A stretch of DNA of 64,000 bases from Phanerodontia chrysosporium (GCA_001910725.1 MJGA01000005.1:1240001-1304000); one strand, 5' to 3'; positions 22,717 through 35,110 are shown, numbered from the stretch's first letter. Notes: generated by a model from the letters alone, not told the origin. Translations and numbers: made by a program.

Positions 22717-24844
22717 CTACGACGCATCCTGGGCATCATCGTTGGAACGTTTGGCTTTGGACATGCGAACGATCTGTACACGCTCCTTGTCGAATAAAAC
22801 GCGCAGTTCTTCTTCCATGGGATCGCCCGAAGCTGGCTGAGCACCGTCCTTCTGACCGTCGGTGATACCAAGCCACGAATGATTTCATCCATTCGGAGGC
22901 CTGGAATGAATCTGACCTCTTGCGTGGTTGTCAAGGACGACGCCTTAGCACCGCCAAAGGAAATGGAGCGCGTGAGAGCACGCTTCCCCGACTTGCTAGG
23001 GGTGGAAGGAATGCTGGCTGCGCCGGAGAGCTCCAGAAGGCCCACTGTCTCCAGCAGGCTGAGGAGGTCACCGAATTCGCTCCTCGATACCGCGGTGAAA
23101 AGCCCTTCCTCTGAACGCGACAAGATAGTCTTGTAGTAAATGAATAGCTGGCTCGCTTCGATTGCGGAACCCGAGGCCATATCAGAGAGGCTAGAAGAAC
23201 GCTTGCTCGGAGTGCGAGGAACGGATGCAGTCACAGGAGTCGAACCACCAAGAGGTAGCCCAGCGTCGGCCCTACGGCGAGCAAGGACCATAGCGAGCAG
23301 GACAAGGCGGCCTTGCAACCCGAGTTCTCGGACCTTGATGATGGTTTCACTGTCCGTCGCTTTCTTGGGGGCGGCCGTGACAGCTTTGGACGTGGAAGAG
23401 GCGGAATTATACGCTCTCAACGCCGAAAGGACGTGTGCAGGGGTCACTGGAGCCGTTGAGACATAGAGAGGATTAGACGCGTCGGCAGCGGAAGAGTTGA
23501 TGGCTATGTTGATAGCTCCTCGAAGGACTTCGAAAACGGCACGAACATCGCCAGTCATTGCGGCAATCTTCTTCGTCAAAAGGATAAGAGTTGGTCGAGG
23601 CAAGAATTCTGCGAGTGCTTCAGATGACTTCGAATCCAGCGCGTCGGTTAGCGGGGCCAAGCGCTCTTGAACTATTTCCATGAGCTCTTCCGAGGTATAC
23701 GGAGAGAAGTGCATGGTCTGGACACCAGCGAGAGCGTCCATAGAGGTCAATGTAGCGGAGGAGGAGGAAGACAGCGTATGAGTGTTCGCGATGCCGATCA
23801 AGCGCAGCGACGTGGCGTGCGACCGCGCAAGGGTGAACAAGGATGTCAGAGCTTGCGATGACGAAGCGATATGATCGATTTCGTCGAGCAGAACGAGACT
23901 TAGGGCGTGTTAGCACTAAGGACAGAGCGGTTCACCTCCCGGGAAGACTTACCACTTCGTGCTTGTTTGCTCATTCAATAACCTGCCGACGGCCTGCAGT
24001 GAGGTTTCCTTCACCTGGCGACCGCGATGCGTTTTCTTTCCCTGCTGTGAGCTTTTGCTGAGATCCTCGACGAGCCGCGCATACAAGGCCTCCACATCAT
24101 TAACCGCCATGCAGTTCACGGTAATTACCGACACTTGGGCGTCCGCGAGGTCGTCCCTCATGTCGCCGAGAACAGTGTTGACAAGTGCGGTCTTCCCCGT
24201 CCCAGGAGTGCCAGAGATATACAGGATAGAGGAATCGGAATTGGATGTAGACTCAGCCTTGGACGAACCAAGGAAGGCTGAGATGAACCGAGTGATCATC
24301 TCCCGCTCAGTGCGGCGCCCCGCCATACCGCCGACATGGTTGCACGTTGGTCGCAGCAGCGCGCGCACACGAGTTGATATGGGCTGTATGGAGTGGTGTG
24401 GGGAGGGGGGCGGGGTGACCAAGGCCAGGTGCGAAATCGCGGTCGCGGGTGTAGTCGGCAGACCGCCCGCCACGGAGGCATGTCGCCGTGGGGCTTCATG
24501 ACAGGATCTCTGAGCATGAAGTTCGGGATACAAGACTGCGAGAGCAACTCACTGGAGTGTGTACGCGATGGCGAGAGATGTTCTGTACTGGATCGCCTTA
24601 CTGAGCGGGCCACCCGTGTTGGCGTGGGTGATCCTGGGATTGCTTCAACACGGAAGGGAGGGATATTTTCTTTGTTGCAGTCGCCATCAAGCGCGGTAGA
24701 CGAGTGCTTGATGCGCTTTGCGGTAGGGGTGTGCTCAGGAGTGGGGGGTAAAGCGACCTCACACGGCGAGGAGGCGAGTGACGACGTCGGCGACGCATCC
24801 GAAGGAGCAGAACGCTTCCCAAGAACAGAGCTGCGGGTCTGCAT
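22717..24844 (-). CDS. CDC6: Cdc6 replication-licensing AAA+ ATPase
   Basis: Exons 24553-24844, 23953-24493 and 22717-23898 (minus strand) encode about 671 residues if one missing base near 22864-22876 is allowed. Cdc6 binds ORC at origins and loads the MCM helicase in G1. Walker A is SGTPGTGKTA near residue 190 and Walker B is LVLLDEID near 280, straddling the second intron. A sensor-region FTLARSHATSLRLIGIANT follows, then the winged-helix region with RSEFGDLLSLLETVGLLEL and an RMDEIIRGL segment. The N-terminus has Ser/Thr-Pro sites such as SPSRTHS and GSPTPT, likely CDK targets, and a Lys-Arg-rich patch. Beyond the break at 22870 the correct frame ends in EEELRVLFDKERVQIVRMSK, typical of Cdc6. 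The first intron's acceptor (AAG) is somewhat uncertain. Confidence 0.9.
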
Positions 24845-25321
24845 GATATTTTGTGGACGTTATCGACGGCGAGGAGAAATGGAGAGATGAAGAGGAAGAA
24901 TGGAGGGCCGTCGTCGTCGTCGTGTCTGAGACCGGGCACATGAGAAAACAAGATGGCGGGTAATTAACGGCCGGCGGAGTTGGCACGAGTTGTATCTCCG
25001 CTTCGAATCAACGCGTCGCGTCGACGCGCCGGCACGTGGTAGGCGTCTGCTTCAGCGCTAATGACACTCTGCGCGCTTCCGTATATGGGTCTAGTGGTTC
25101 GGCCTTAGAGTGGAGTTTGGCTCCCACCAGTCACTGCGGGCGGGGGAGGGCATGTTTCCCTTCGCACGAGAGGATGGATTCCGAACACTGCCTTCAACTC
25201 TGCGAACTTCCAAGCCGATGAGCCGTCATGCAAGCCGTGCGCATGCCGGTGTCAAATTTATAACCTGGCACCCATGGTTCCGCGCGCAGCCTTCGCAACT
25301 CTCTCCCCGTCCCCATTGACC
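24845..25321. promoter_or_regulatory. Divergent promoter with MCB-like ACGCGT site upstream of CDC6
   Basis: The site ACGCGT lies at 25011-25016, 167 bp before the CDC6 ATG, with further GACGCG/CGCGTCG copies within 15 bp. MCB elements (ACGCGT) bind the G1/S factor MBF, which drives cdc18/CDC6 in yeasts. Use here is inference. The region also serves the divergent membrane-protein gene at 25322. Confidence 0.5.
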
Positions 25322-26472
25322 ATGCACAGCAGAGGCGCCCTGCGTCTGTACGCGCTGTTGCTACTGGTGTGTTCAGCCAATGCAGATGACTGTGACGACG
25401 ATAATACACGCCGCCGGTGAGTTCCGTTCAGGTGCAGGACTGTGGCGTACCGTGTCTCATCACCAAACGTTCGCAACAGAGACGATGGAGACAACGATGG
25501 CGACTGTTCATCGACCGTCCACCACTTCACTCGCACATCAAGCTCAAGCGCTAGTAGTAGTGCAGCTAGTAGCGCTACTACCAGCCTTGGGAGACCAAGT
25601 GCAACAGGAACCCCGTTCGACCATGCTGGTAGCGGGCCCTCAGGCTCCCACGGTGGACTCAGAGGAGGGAGCATAGCGGGCGTTGTGATCGGTACTCGTA
25701 AGCCGTGTTTACATAGTGTACGCACTCATGCTGAGACACACTTTAGTTCTGGGGCTGTTGCTGCTTTTTCTGTTGATTCTCTGCCTGTACCGCAGGCGCA
25801 GGCAGCAGCAAGTGAGACTCGAAGATGGAACACCTATTATGGCGGCAGCTTCCCACGGAGCTGGGACATCACAGTCTGCGGATCCGTCACCAGAGATGCG
25901 CACCTACGGGAACATCGCACCAAGCTCCGCAGGAACGAGATTCTCTGACATAGCTCCTCTAGTGGCAGCCGCTGCAGCAGGAGGATATGCAGGGCGTCAT
26001 GCGAGTTCATCTCTCGGGCAAACCTGACACGCTCGGCAACCGTGTCTTCTCTCCCTAACCCGCACGATTCCCATGACGAGCCATTGCTGGGATCTCTCAC
26101 CCAAAGCAGCCGAGATCGCGACTTGCCGCCTCCACCCATGGAATATGCCAACATTCCAGGATCCATCACGGCTTCTAGCTCTTCCCGTCTGCCTACATCC
26201 ACTCCGTCGTCGTTTCATCACGGCCCAGGAGACTTCCTCGCTCGTGGTAACACCAGCAGGACGACAACGTCTACGGCAAGTAGCACCTTGCACAGCGAGA
26301 TGGCAGCCTATCAGAAGGAGCTCGAGGCACACCACGAGAAGGAGAGGCAGTCGCGCGATGACGATGGCCGAGCGGGATGCCGCTTGAGCCTCCCCCCGAG
26401 TACAGGGAAACTTTACCTACCGGCAGCACGAGCGACCTCGGAGAGCCAAGTCACGGACCATCGGGACAATAA
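25322..26472 (+). CDS. Single-pass membrane protein with Ser-rich ectodomain
   Basis: Exons 25322-25416, 25480-25691 and 25747-26472. A signal peptide (MHSRGALRLYALLLLVCSANA) is followed by a very Asp-rich stretch, then a Ser/Thr/Ala-rich stalk likely to be O-glycosylated. One transmembrane helix (SIAGVVIGVLGLLLLFLLI) follows, with an Arg/Gln stop-transfer RRRRQQQ. The cytoplasmic tail ends with PPPEYRETLPTG. This is the layout of fungal wall-sensor-like or Mid2/Wsc-like proteins, but I cannot assign a family. Two one-base deletions seem to break the tail frame, near 26020-26030 and 26380-26383. Restoring both makes the coding length a multiple of three and ends at the TAA at 26470-26472. Without them the protein would stop soon after GRHASSSLGQT. 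Confidence 0.65.
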
Positions 26473-26694
26473 GGCAAGGAGGCGTGAATGGCATTTCGTG
26501 TTTGCGCGACAGTATAGACATTTGGGACAATCATACCTATGTGACTGAAGGACAATGACAAGAATACGCAACCCTCCGGTAGTTCAGGTTCGCGATGCAT
26601 ATTTGCGCCTCGCATTGACCACCCCTGTGTTAATTATGCCTAGGACATACTCTAGTAGACCACTTGTATGACAATTTGCGGCTTCCCGTTGCGA

Positions 26695-28567
26695 TTATTC
26701 GGCAGGCGCTGCAGGCGTAATGTCCCCGGTGGACAGGACTTCGATCTCTGCTTTACGGCGAGTGTGTAGCATGTGTTGGAGTTCCGCCCTGCAGCAGGTA
26801 TCGTAAAAGGGTGACGCAGTGCTGACAAGGTGAAGTCTGACGTACTTCCACTTCCGGGGCAAGTTGGGTCTGCGCATCATAGCCATCGCCTAGCGATCGC
26901 GTTAGTTGCGCACAACACGTCGAATTCTCGACACCAATCCACCTTCTTCTGGTCGTGTTCCGTTATGGGGATCAGAGTGTCCTTCGAAAGCCCGAGTCTG
27001 GACATGGAAAGATCAGGGTCGATACTGCAGACGACAGATAGCCAGACATACGCTGCGATATCGGTGCTCCTCACTCCTCCCCACGTCACGCGAGGTGCAG
27101 CTAGGAACTCTTGCTCGTGCATCATGCTTGTACTTCCAAACTTGTACGTCGACAGAATGTCTATGCCGTAGGGGTCGCAGTCAACCAAGGCAATGATGGG
27201 TATCCTGACAAATGGGTTAAGTTTGGTATCTGAAGCAGGAACGGATGGCACAACGTACGAGGAGGGCAGATTCTCGGATAAAGTACAAACGAGCTGGCGA
27301 GTCGCAACATCTGGGTATCCTTTCCCCTGCGCACGTTCAGTAGAACTCTTAGACGTGACATCAGCGAAAGCTGACGGTGATGAGGAGCCCTGGACCAGGT
27401 AGCTCAGGATGGTCAGCTATATCGAGACGACAAAGCGTCTGAAAGACAGCCTATACATGGTTCTTAGGTATGCATAGAGCGAACGGAATATGAAGGGGTA
27501 CCTCCTTCTCTACAACAAGGATCCAGGACAAGTTGTCTTCGACGTCAAACCGTTCAATCTCCTCGGACGGCGGTATTAGGGTATTCTACGCGAACGTCAT
27601 CAGTTAGGACGTGTCAGTGCAGAAGAGCCTCACAAACCTCGGCACGACTGACGGTGATGCACTCGCCGCCACGAAATGCATGCTGAGGCCTCTTCCCGAG
27701 ACCACGCCTTTCGAGGCGGCCCGCTTCGTCCACACTTCAGCAGCCTGCGTTAAATCCTGGGAGACGCGCTTACAACATTGAGGTCTGCGCGTCGCACGCC
27801 AAGCGTAGCAGCAATGTCATCGACAAGCTAAAGTCAGTCAGGCTGTCAGATGCACGCTCAGATGGGGTGGAAAGGAAGGAGAGACCCTGTCGATGACGGC
27901 CTGCGAGCCAAACAATGGGACATCCTTGTAATACATATCGCTGCGCTCAGCGGTCAGTAGGCAGGTACACGCATGGAGGGTCTAAAACATGCCGTTTCGT
28001 GGTGGGCACGCCTGTTACCAACGCCTCGTGTATGAGATCCAGCGCTCTCAGTACTTGCGCTTCCCGAATGCACGACATCAATGTACGGCTATGTGCATCC
28101 TCCTAGGACGGACCTATCGCTCTACTGCTTGGGTGCTTCACGTTTTGCGGAAAGATCAGCAAACGCGTCGAGCTGGCCCTGAGTGGCATTGGAGGCGTTG
28201 AAAGGCAAGAAGTAGTCACTGTATGCGCACCCATCCTCGTTCAGCGGCTTTCGTCGGTCGGCCAGACGGAGTGCAACCTTGCTCTGGCTATGCATATTAC
28301 CAGCATCGTTTACAACCGGCAAAGCCTTCGACACCTGGCGAAGGAAATCTAAAACAAATGCTTCGAGTCGGGATATCACGCATGCGCTGGTATATGCGCG
28401 CTCAGCTGTTCAATTATGCCGGGAAATGATGGTATATGCTAATGTCCTCACCGAGAGTCCTCGACTATATCTTCGAACATACCACCACTATCGGAAGGGG
28501 CCACGGCATCGTCGATGCTGTTACCCTCTTCAAAGACGTGGACTTGAGCAACGCTATCGACCTCCAT
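26695..28567 (-). CDS. SPO11: Spo11 meiotic recombination endonuclease (topoisomerase VI A-like)
   Basis: A multi-exon gene (about ten small exons) from an ATG at 28567 to a stop at 26695. Spo11 makes the DNA double-strand breaks that start meiotic recombination. The early segment SRLEAFVLDFLRQ and KVALRLADRRK match the family N-domain. The catalytic Tyr block is TTKRDMYYKDVPLF, with the first Tyr of YYKD as nucleophile. Then come AVIDRLVDDIAATLGV, AASKGVVSG, IERFDVEDNLSWILVVEKE and the Toprim metal-binding motif IPIIALVDCDPYGIDILSTYKFGS (D-x-D present). The end is CRAELQHMLHTRRKAEIEVLS. The intron before DMYYKD appears to use a GC donor (CG|GCATGT). Some inner exon limits remain approximate, and I did not prove the frame across every junction. 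Confidence 0.85.
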
Positions 28568-28876
28568 AGTTGATTCCTCGGCTGGGGGTTATGCGAGAGT
28601 TAAGACGGTGCACAGTGAGTCCTAAGGCCTAAGGTAAAGGTATACAGTAACCAGCCAGCGAAGGAGACGTTTGACAAGTGTGAAAGTCAGAGCAGCGTGA
28701 GAAGCCAAATCGAGTCCTGTCGCGGTCTCCTTCCCGTCACGCCGTGACGTAGCGCGATGTGGGTGACGGCGGGGAGTCAGATAATATTGACATTCACCAG
28801 TAAACCTGCAAAATAATGGTATGGACTCGATGGCACAAGCAGGATATGAAGTAGCCTGAGATATCCAAGGAATAGT
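28568..28876. other. Intergenic region between two minus-strand genes
   Basis: About 310 bp. It holds the SPO11 promoter side and the 3' end of the BTB gene. No gene or repeat is recognisable; a TCACGCCGTGACG palindrome-like stretch lies near 28737-28749. Confidence 0.4.
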
Positions 28877-30107
28877 TTAGACCCAGTTAGGGACTTCCAG
28901 GTCGAACCAGTCCGGGAGCTTGCGCCAGAATTCCTCGCGAACTGCTTCGACAATCGTGGTAAAGTCAATCCTACAAGCCTCGCAGGCCCGCATCGCAGTC
29001 TTGTTCTCTGTGCCCGGAGCGTCCTCGCGCGTTTGCATCAGCAGGCTGTCAAGAATTGCGAAGAGCGGGTCTGAGTTGCGGTTGAGCACGAGCCCGTTGA
29101 CGTCGCGGATAAGAGAGTACGTGACAGCCTCAAAAGCCATTTGGCAGCGCCTCTTGCGAGACGGCTGGAGCTCGTTCCGGTTGTGACAGAATTCAGCGGG
29201 AACGCGCCCTTCCAGCTCCTTCACAATGAACGTGGAAAAGTACCGCGCGGCTTGCTCCTTCCCTCGGAAGATACGGAAAAGATCCTGGCTGGAGAGGCCG
29301 TAAGACCGTCCAGTGTCCGGATCGAAATGGTCGGTGGCAAGCTCGCTTGGGAGACGGCGTGAGAGGTCGTAGAAGGCGGCGGGTAACAGCTCCGGCGCAC
29401 CAGCCTCGCGAGCGAGGGCAACCACCATCCTGTTGATGTGAGAGAAACTCGCTGAAATGGGGCAATTACTCACGAGGGATGAGGGAGCATGGGACGGGAC
29501 AAATAGATTCCGGCCACATTGCCTGAGTGTTTCTCTCGGATATCCCACTGAGCCAAGGTCGTGGGCCACGAGACAAGAATTTGCTTCAGTGCCTTTGCTC
29601 GCAGACTCCGATCTTGTACTTTGTGGCGAGTGTGAGAAGAATAGCGAGTACGCGAAAGTCGTTTGTTTCAGAGTACTCCGAGAGCCTGCAGTACCGTCAA
29701 TACATGACATATCTGTGCAGAGAAAAATATACACACCCATAGATGTACCTCAAAAGGATGTAAACCTCGTCAGGAGCATGTGGGAGCCGAAGGATAGGAC
29801 GTCCCTCCAGCGACTGAGAGACGTCTTCCTTCGCAATACTCTCCGTTAGCTTGGCCAAGACGGATGAGTGATGGGAGAGGATGCTCCGATGTATGAGGAA
29901 GTATTGGTGACCGCACAGCACCGCGAGGTTTCCATCCTCGAATGAGAGTTCAGTATGTCTGTTCGGGACTTCATAACACGCTTCAAAGCGTTCGTGTGTG
30001 TCGACCTGCGGTGTGTGAGCATTGGAGCTGAAGTCTTGCAGTTGTTGATCCAAGAGGAGAGGATTCATGACAGGGTGTAAGCAGCTAGGAGAAGAGGGTG
30101 GATGCAA
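28877..30107 (-). CDS. BTB/POZ domain protein, basidiomycete type
   Basis: Exons 29737-30107, 29474-29685 and 28877-29429 (minus strand), about 378 residues with one missing base near 29603 allowed. The in-frame ATG at 30068 is an alternative start. Residues about 50-125 form the BTB fold: ELSFEDGNLAVLCGHQYFLIHR, SILSHHSSVL, then PILRLPHAPDEVYILLRYIYG. The following helical part, including LATKYKIGVLRAKALKQIL and AREAGAPELLPAAFYDLSRR, and the closing CEACRIDF...FWRKLPDWFDLEVP are characteristic of a large agaricomycete family. BTB domains mediate dimerisation and often recruit Cullin-3, but this branch has no known role. No membrane span or signal is present. Confidence 0.85.
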
Positions 30108-30493
30108 AGGAGAGAGGACATTGCATTGCAGACATATCCGTGCGGCAAACCTCCGTCAGCCAAAGAGTGCAGTCGCGGCTGACCGTTCAAGGACCGAAGA
30201 ACTTGAATGCGGGTTGTAACACGCATACCATGTTATGACTGTAGGGTGCGGTACGACGAAACGCCTAGTTCACTTGTGTATCACAGCATGCCCCGAGCGA
30301 AAGACTGAGTTGTAGGAGAGAGGCCAGTCACAGAAGTCGGGAGCGAAAGAGCGCCTGGGGAGCTTGACCCGCTCGCGTGGCAATCACGTGGGTACGCCCT
30401 CAAGTTGGCGTCACCGCTGAACTCTACGAAAGCATTCGCGTACACACAAGGCAGACAGCCCCAGCGAATACGCCAGCACTCGCAACCTCGAAT
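30108..30493. other. Divergent promoter region
   Basis: About 390 bp between the BTB gene and the RGG-box gene. Nothing beyond the likely promoters is recognisable; a CACGTG lies at 30385-30390. Confidence 0.4.
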
Positions 30494-32429
30494 ATGTCCG
30501 CCTCTTTGACAACGCCCTCCGTTCGTATCGTACCTGGCGCGCCTCCGCCGCCGCCGCCATCCAAGAGCAAGAGCAAGAAGAAGAAATCCGGGGCAAAGAA
30601 GTCGTCTGACCAGGGCGATGATCATGTCGTCGTCCCCGACGCGCACGCTGCAGCCCTTATTGACCACGCGCCCTCAGAATCCGATGTCAAGGAAGGCTCC
30701 GTCGCCCCTTCACTGGTTGCGCGTCAGGAGAGCGTCGGGCCTGTGTCACCTGGTGGCCTGGACGACCCGAAAGCGAGCCCAATTGTCGAGATGCTGAACA
30801 AGAGATTAAAGGCGACGAACAAGAAGATTGTTAGTCTCATCTCGCCCTTCTTTTTCCCTCTTTGCTATGCGGACTCTTTGCGGGTATGTTCTGACGCAAA
30901 GCCCCTAGATCCGTATACAGAGTTACTCTACGACGCCAGCGGAGAAGCTCAATGAAGATCAGAAGCGCACTTTGAAAACTCTTCCAGTCCTTGAGGGTGT
31001 CCACAAGGAGATGGAAGAAATCAAGAAAGCCATCGAGGTGTGCACCGCATCGCCATGGCTAGAAACTCTTACTAATACTGTCATAGGTGCACGAAGCCGA
31101 GCTTGCCCACGAGCTGGCTCGTAAACGCGAGGAAGCAGCCCGAGCTGAAGAACGACGTATACAAGATGCCATTGCCTCTGCCGTGGTAAATAGATGGCAT
31201 TTCTACCATAATGATCAACGTCTTGAAATGCCCATCTCGTGTCCCAGAATCAACACATCCGGCGCATCGCGGAGTTGCTCTCATTCATTACCCTCCATCC
31301 CAATCTGTCATCTGGTAACCCTGCGGCCCTCGCGCTGAACCTCGTCGACAGTGAATCCTCGGCAGTCTTTTCAGCTATTGAGGCACTCCTCGGAAGTGAC
31401 CTCGGGAGGAAAACCGATATCATTCAGGGCTTCCTGACTAGTGAAGGTTCCTACCAAGATATACCTTGTAAGTTTCTCTGACTTGTTCACTCAAGAATTG
31501 ATCATCTCAGTTCTCGTAGACTCTCGATTCTCCGATATCACGTACGCGCTTTTGAATCCCAGAGTCCCCACCCCAGCTGTTGAGGCGGTTGAATTCCTTA
31601 CGGATGAGGCTCCTGCTGAACCTACCGAGATCCCAGTCGGGGGTCTTCCTTCATCCATCGCCCCTACAGCCAGCTTCCAGTTCGTCCAGGAGGATGAGCT
31701 TGCTGCGGAGGAGGAAGCTCTGGAAGAGGCAATTGCAGAGGCTGAAGCTGAAGAAGCACCAGCTGAGGTTGAAGTGACGGAGGTTATCACTGAGACGACA
31801 GTGAATGGACACACTGTGGTCGAAGACACTGTCACAGTTACTACGGTAACCGAGGCGAGATCACTCATTATGAAGGGGGTTCGCTATTCTGACATGCTAA
31901 CACACAGGTGCCAGCCGAGCCTTCAGCGGGGCTGAACTGGGCAGAATCTGAGGAGGATGGTGGTCTTCCATCGCTTGCGTCGCTTCAAGATAAGTTTGGC
32001 CCTTCAGCCACTGGATCTCCTGCTGCCGCAGCGACACCCCTTCCATCCGAGGTTCCGCCAGTAAATGGCGAGACGAACAAGCCTGCGACTCTAGGTGAAG
32101 CGGAGAGTTTCCAGCCGGCATCTCGTGGCGGCCGCGGTCGTGGACGTGGTCACCGTGGCGGTGACCGTGGAGGATATAGGGGAGGTTTCCGTGGTGGCGA
32201 TCGTGGTGGTCGTGGCGAGTACCGGGGCGGTCGCGGGTTCCGTGGAGGCGAACGCGGTGGATATCGTGGCAGGGGCTCTGGCGAATGGCGTGGCGGTGAA
32301 GGCGGTGAGTTCCGAGGGCGCGGTAGGGGGCGTGGTCGAGGTGGTGTGTATATTCACTTACATATCGTGTGCATACACTGACACCTGTCTACAGGTTCTG
32401 ACCCACGAGGTGGTGCTGCTCCCGCGTAA
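30494..32429 (+). CDS. RGG-box RNA-binding protein (caprin-like)
   Basis: Seven exons join in frame to 529 residues: 30494-30829, 30909-31037, 31087-31185, 31248-31467, 31511-31845, 31908-32343 and 32395-32429. The N-terminus has a poly-Pro run and a Lys-rich patch. Residues about 105-190 are helical (NKRLKATNKKI, EKLNEDQKRTLKTLPVLEGV, EVHEAELAHELARKREEAARAEERRIQ) and resemble the caprin homology region. The middle is very acidic (EEEALEEAIAEAEAEEAP). The C-terminal 90 residues are an RGG/RGRG box with over fifteen Arg-Gly pairs, typical of RNA binding and Arg methylation. There is no RRM. A cytoplasmic translation or mRNP role is likely by analogy only. Confidence 0.75.
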
Positions 32430-32923
32430 TTCGTTTGCGCATAGTTCCATGAGGACGCACATCGAACTCGTTCGTCTGAGGCCTGACATGTGAAAGGACG
32501 TCTGCGACAATCATCTGCAGCACACTCCTACATATGTACATGGCGTATCAGGTCTGCTTCTGAGTATCAGTACTACCGTATCCCTTTGCTCATAGGAAGA
32601 GTAATACATATTTTTTGGAACATGAGCTTGCTGGCAGTTCGGGCGCCTGTACAATCGTGACGCCACTCCGCCATGTGTCGCGTGGCCGCTGCCTTTCTCG
32701 GAGTTGAGGCCAAATCTGCCTCCCCGTCTTCTCTGCAGCCCGCGTCCGTCTGTCTCCACACCTCTTCTTTCCTGCATCCTTTGCCCCCATCGCCCTGCAT
32801 CACACGTAGTGTGGGCTGACCCACCTCTCCCTGCGACAACTCACATCTGGGACAACTCTTTGTTCATCAAACGCTCCTTGCATTCGGTTACATGCACCGA
32901 CCTCTCTGCGCGACCTTACCGTC
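32430..32923. other. Intergenic region
   Basis: About 490 bp between two plus-strand genes. I see only shadow frames. The pyrimidine-rich part from about 32720 is likely promoter/leader of the carrier gene. Confidence 0.4.
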
Positions 32924-34324
32924 ATGACATCAAGTGCCTCGGGTTCCTCACAAGAATTGCTCGTCGTGATGGCTCCAGATGAGAAGAAGGGTGGTCTTCT
33001 TGCGTACCTGAACCTCAGCCCGCAAATTGCGTCGTACTTCATCGCCGGCGGTGTCGCAGGTGCCGCGTCGCGCACGGTCGTCAGCCCACTAGAAAGGCTG
33101 AAGATCATTCAGTACGCCTTGTTCTCTGCTTGTTAGTGAAGTGACACTGATGAGCTGTAAAGGCAGGTGCAGCCTCAGAATGCCGACGGACAGTACAGAG
33201 GAGTCTGGCGAAGCCTAGTTCGCATGTGGAAGGAAGAGGGATTCCAGGGATACATGAGGGGGAATGGGATCAACTGTTTGCGGATCATACCTTATAGGTG
33301 AGTTTGCACGCTTATGGGCTATGCGTCCCAGGCTAATATGGAGGAGCAGTGCCGTTCAGTTCACGACCTATGAGCAGCTAAAGAAGGTGAGACGTCGCGT
33401 TCGGCTTGGTTTACTAGACTAACCGCTTGTCGGAGCGCTGCAGTGGTTTACGGCTAACGGCACGAAACAACTGGATACCCCGACACGTCTCATGAGTGGC
33501 GCTCTTGCTGGTATCACCTCTGTCTGTGTGTAGCCCCACCCACGCCCCCTTCACCATCCTGATACTGACCACGGCCTTAGGCACAACCTACCCGTTAGAC
33601 CTTGTGCGGTCTAGATTGTCCATTGCTACCGCCTCCATCCCGGTACAGAGTGCTGCGCCCCGAGCAGTGACGGCTGGACAACCTGCTCTGTCGTCGGCGT
33701 ACCATACGTCTGCCACTACGTCAGCTGCAAAACCTGTCGCTACTGTCTTCTCAAAAGCGGACCTGACGATGTGGGGGATGACTCTCAAGGTTATGCGCGA
33801 GGAAGGAGGGTTAAGAGCACTTTACCGTGGGCTTGTTCCAACCGCGATGGGTGTTGCTCCCTATGTTGGTAAGCCTGTTGATTCCCCTTGCGCTAGTAGA
33901 CGAGCAGTGAACTGACGCCCACCGAGGGATCAACTTCGCTTCGTACGAGGCTCTCCGTGGCGTCATCACCCCGCCAGGCAAGAGCAGCGTATCGCGCAAG
34001 CTGGCATGTGGCGCGTTGGCTGGCTCCATATCGCAGACCTTGACATATCCGTTCGACGTATTGCGGCGAAAAATGCAGGTGACAGGGATGAACGCTCTTG
34101 GCATCAAGTACAACGGGGCCTTGGATGCTCTGCAAAGCATCGTTCGGACAGAGGGTATTCGCGGACTATACAGAGGGCTTTGGCCAAACCTTCGTGAGTG
34201 GTGGTTTCTCTACCATGAATATATAGACGTGATTCTAACGCTTTGTGCAGTCAAGGTGGCTCCCAGTATCGCCACGTCTTTCTTCACATATGAATTGGTC
34301 AAAGAACTCCTCGGAGCAACTTGA
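32924..34324 (+). CDS. Mitochondrial solute carrier (SLC25 family, YPR011C-like)
   Basis: Seven exons join in frame to 356 residues: 32924-33111, 33163-33297, 33350-33386, 33444-33525, 33581-33868, 33927-34193 and 34251-34324. Three carrier repeats are present with signatures SPLERLK, YPLDLVRSR and YPFDVLRRK, each followed by a glycine-rich helix pair. The phrases AGAASRTVVSPLERLKIIQ and GNGINCLRIIPYSAVQFTTYEQLK are close to yeast Ypr011c and plant/animal adenine-nucleotide-type carriers. Ypr011c carries adenosine phosphosulphates; that substrate here is inference. Repeat 2 has an insertion rich in Ala, Thr and Ser between its helices. ATG at 32924 was chosen; the in-frame ATG at 32969 is possible. 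Confidence 0.9.
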
Positions 34325-35110
34325 ATTAGGCGATGCACATGCAGGCCTACACGCGGAAGGAATTCAGCCTACCTCAAGCCTATCTTACATCCCTCTTTAA
34401 GCTGGAAATATTGTTCATATAGAGTGGTTCTCTGTTCTTGTACCAAGGGACTCTAGACAAGTAATGCATCCTCACCTGTACCACTGAAGCGTTCGCTATC
34501 GTCGGGGTGGTTGTAGGTCCGGCCTAGCGTGGTCCTGAATCTTGGCGGAGGCTCCACTGGACGACGAGGCTAGAAGGAGATTTCGATTACCCATGGAGAT
34601 TTCCTAAATGAATTCTGATAGGCGCTCAATATACTTCCGATCCGAGCGAGGAACAGACGCCAGGTTGTATTTAGCCGCCGGTATTCGCGACTGTCGTGCC
34701 TACCAACCAAGGACGAACAAATCTTCTCCCTCGCGGTCCTCTACTTCCATCCTCGACAACGACGACGACGACGACGGTGGGGTCACTCTGCGCAACAGCG
34801 ACCTCCTATTTGACTGGCTCCATTTGCTCCATGAACTCCTGAGGTGGCAGCTGTAGAGGCGGGTAATCTCCCATTAGAAGGTCAGGCTCCATATCCTCGC
34901 TGCATCCGCGTTCCCTCTTTCACCGCTGACGTTGTTCTCGCACATGCTCTCGGTTTAGACAGTCTTTATTGCGCCGCATTGATTGCCCGTTCAAATAAGC
35001 CAGATCACTTATCTCACAACACGCAGACAACGCCAGGTGGCCTGCAGGTTGCACCTCTTCGTGATCCATCCCATTGAGTGACCCGTTCTGCGCACGCCAT
35101 CTGTTTCAGC
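34325..35110. other. Long leader or intergenic region before the RhoGAP gene
   Basis: About 790 bp. A GAC repeat run near 34760 and short open frames are present but show no domain or splice support. I judge it promoter plus 5' UTR. Confidence 0.4.

Noticed and set aside
32131..32340. Tandem DNA repeat in the 3' part of the RGG-box gene
   Set aside because: The GGTGG-rich repetition is explained by the coding of Arg-Gly-Gly repeats; it is not an independent repeat or CRISPR-like array.
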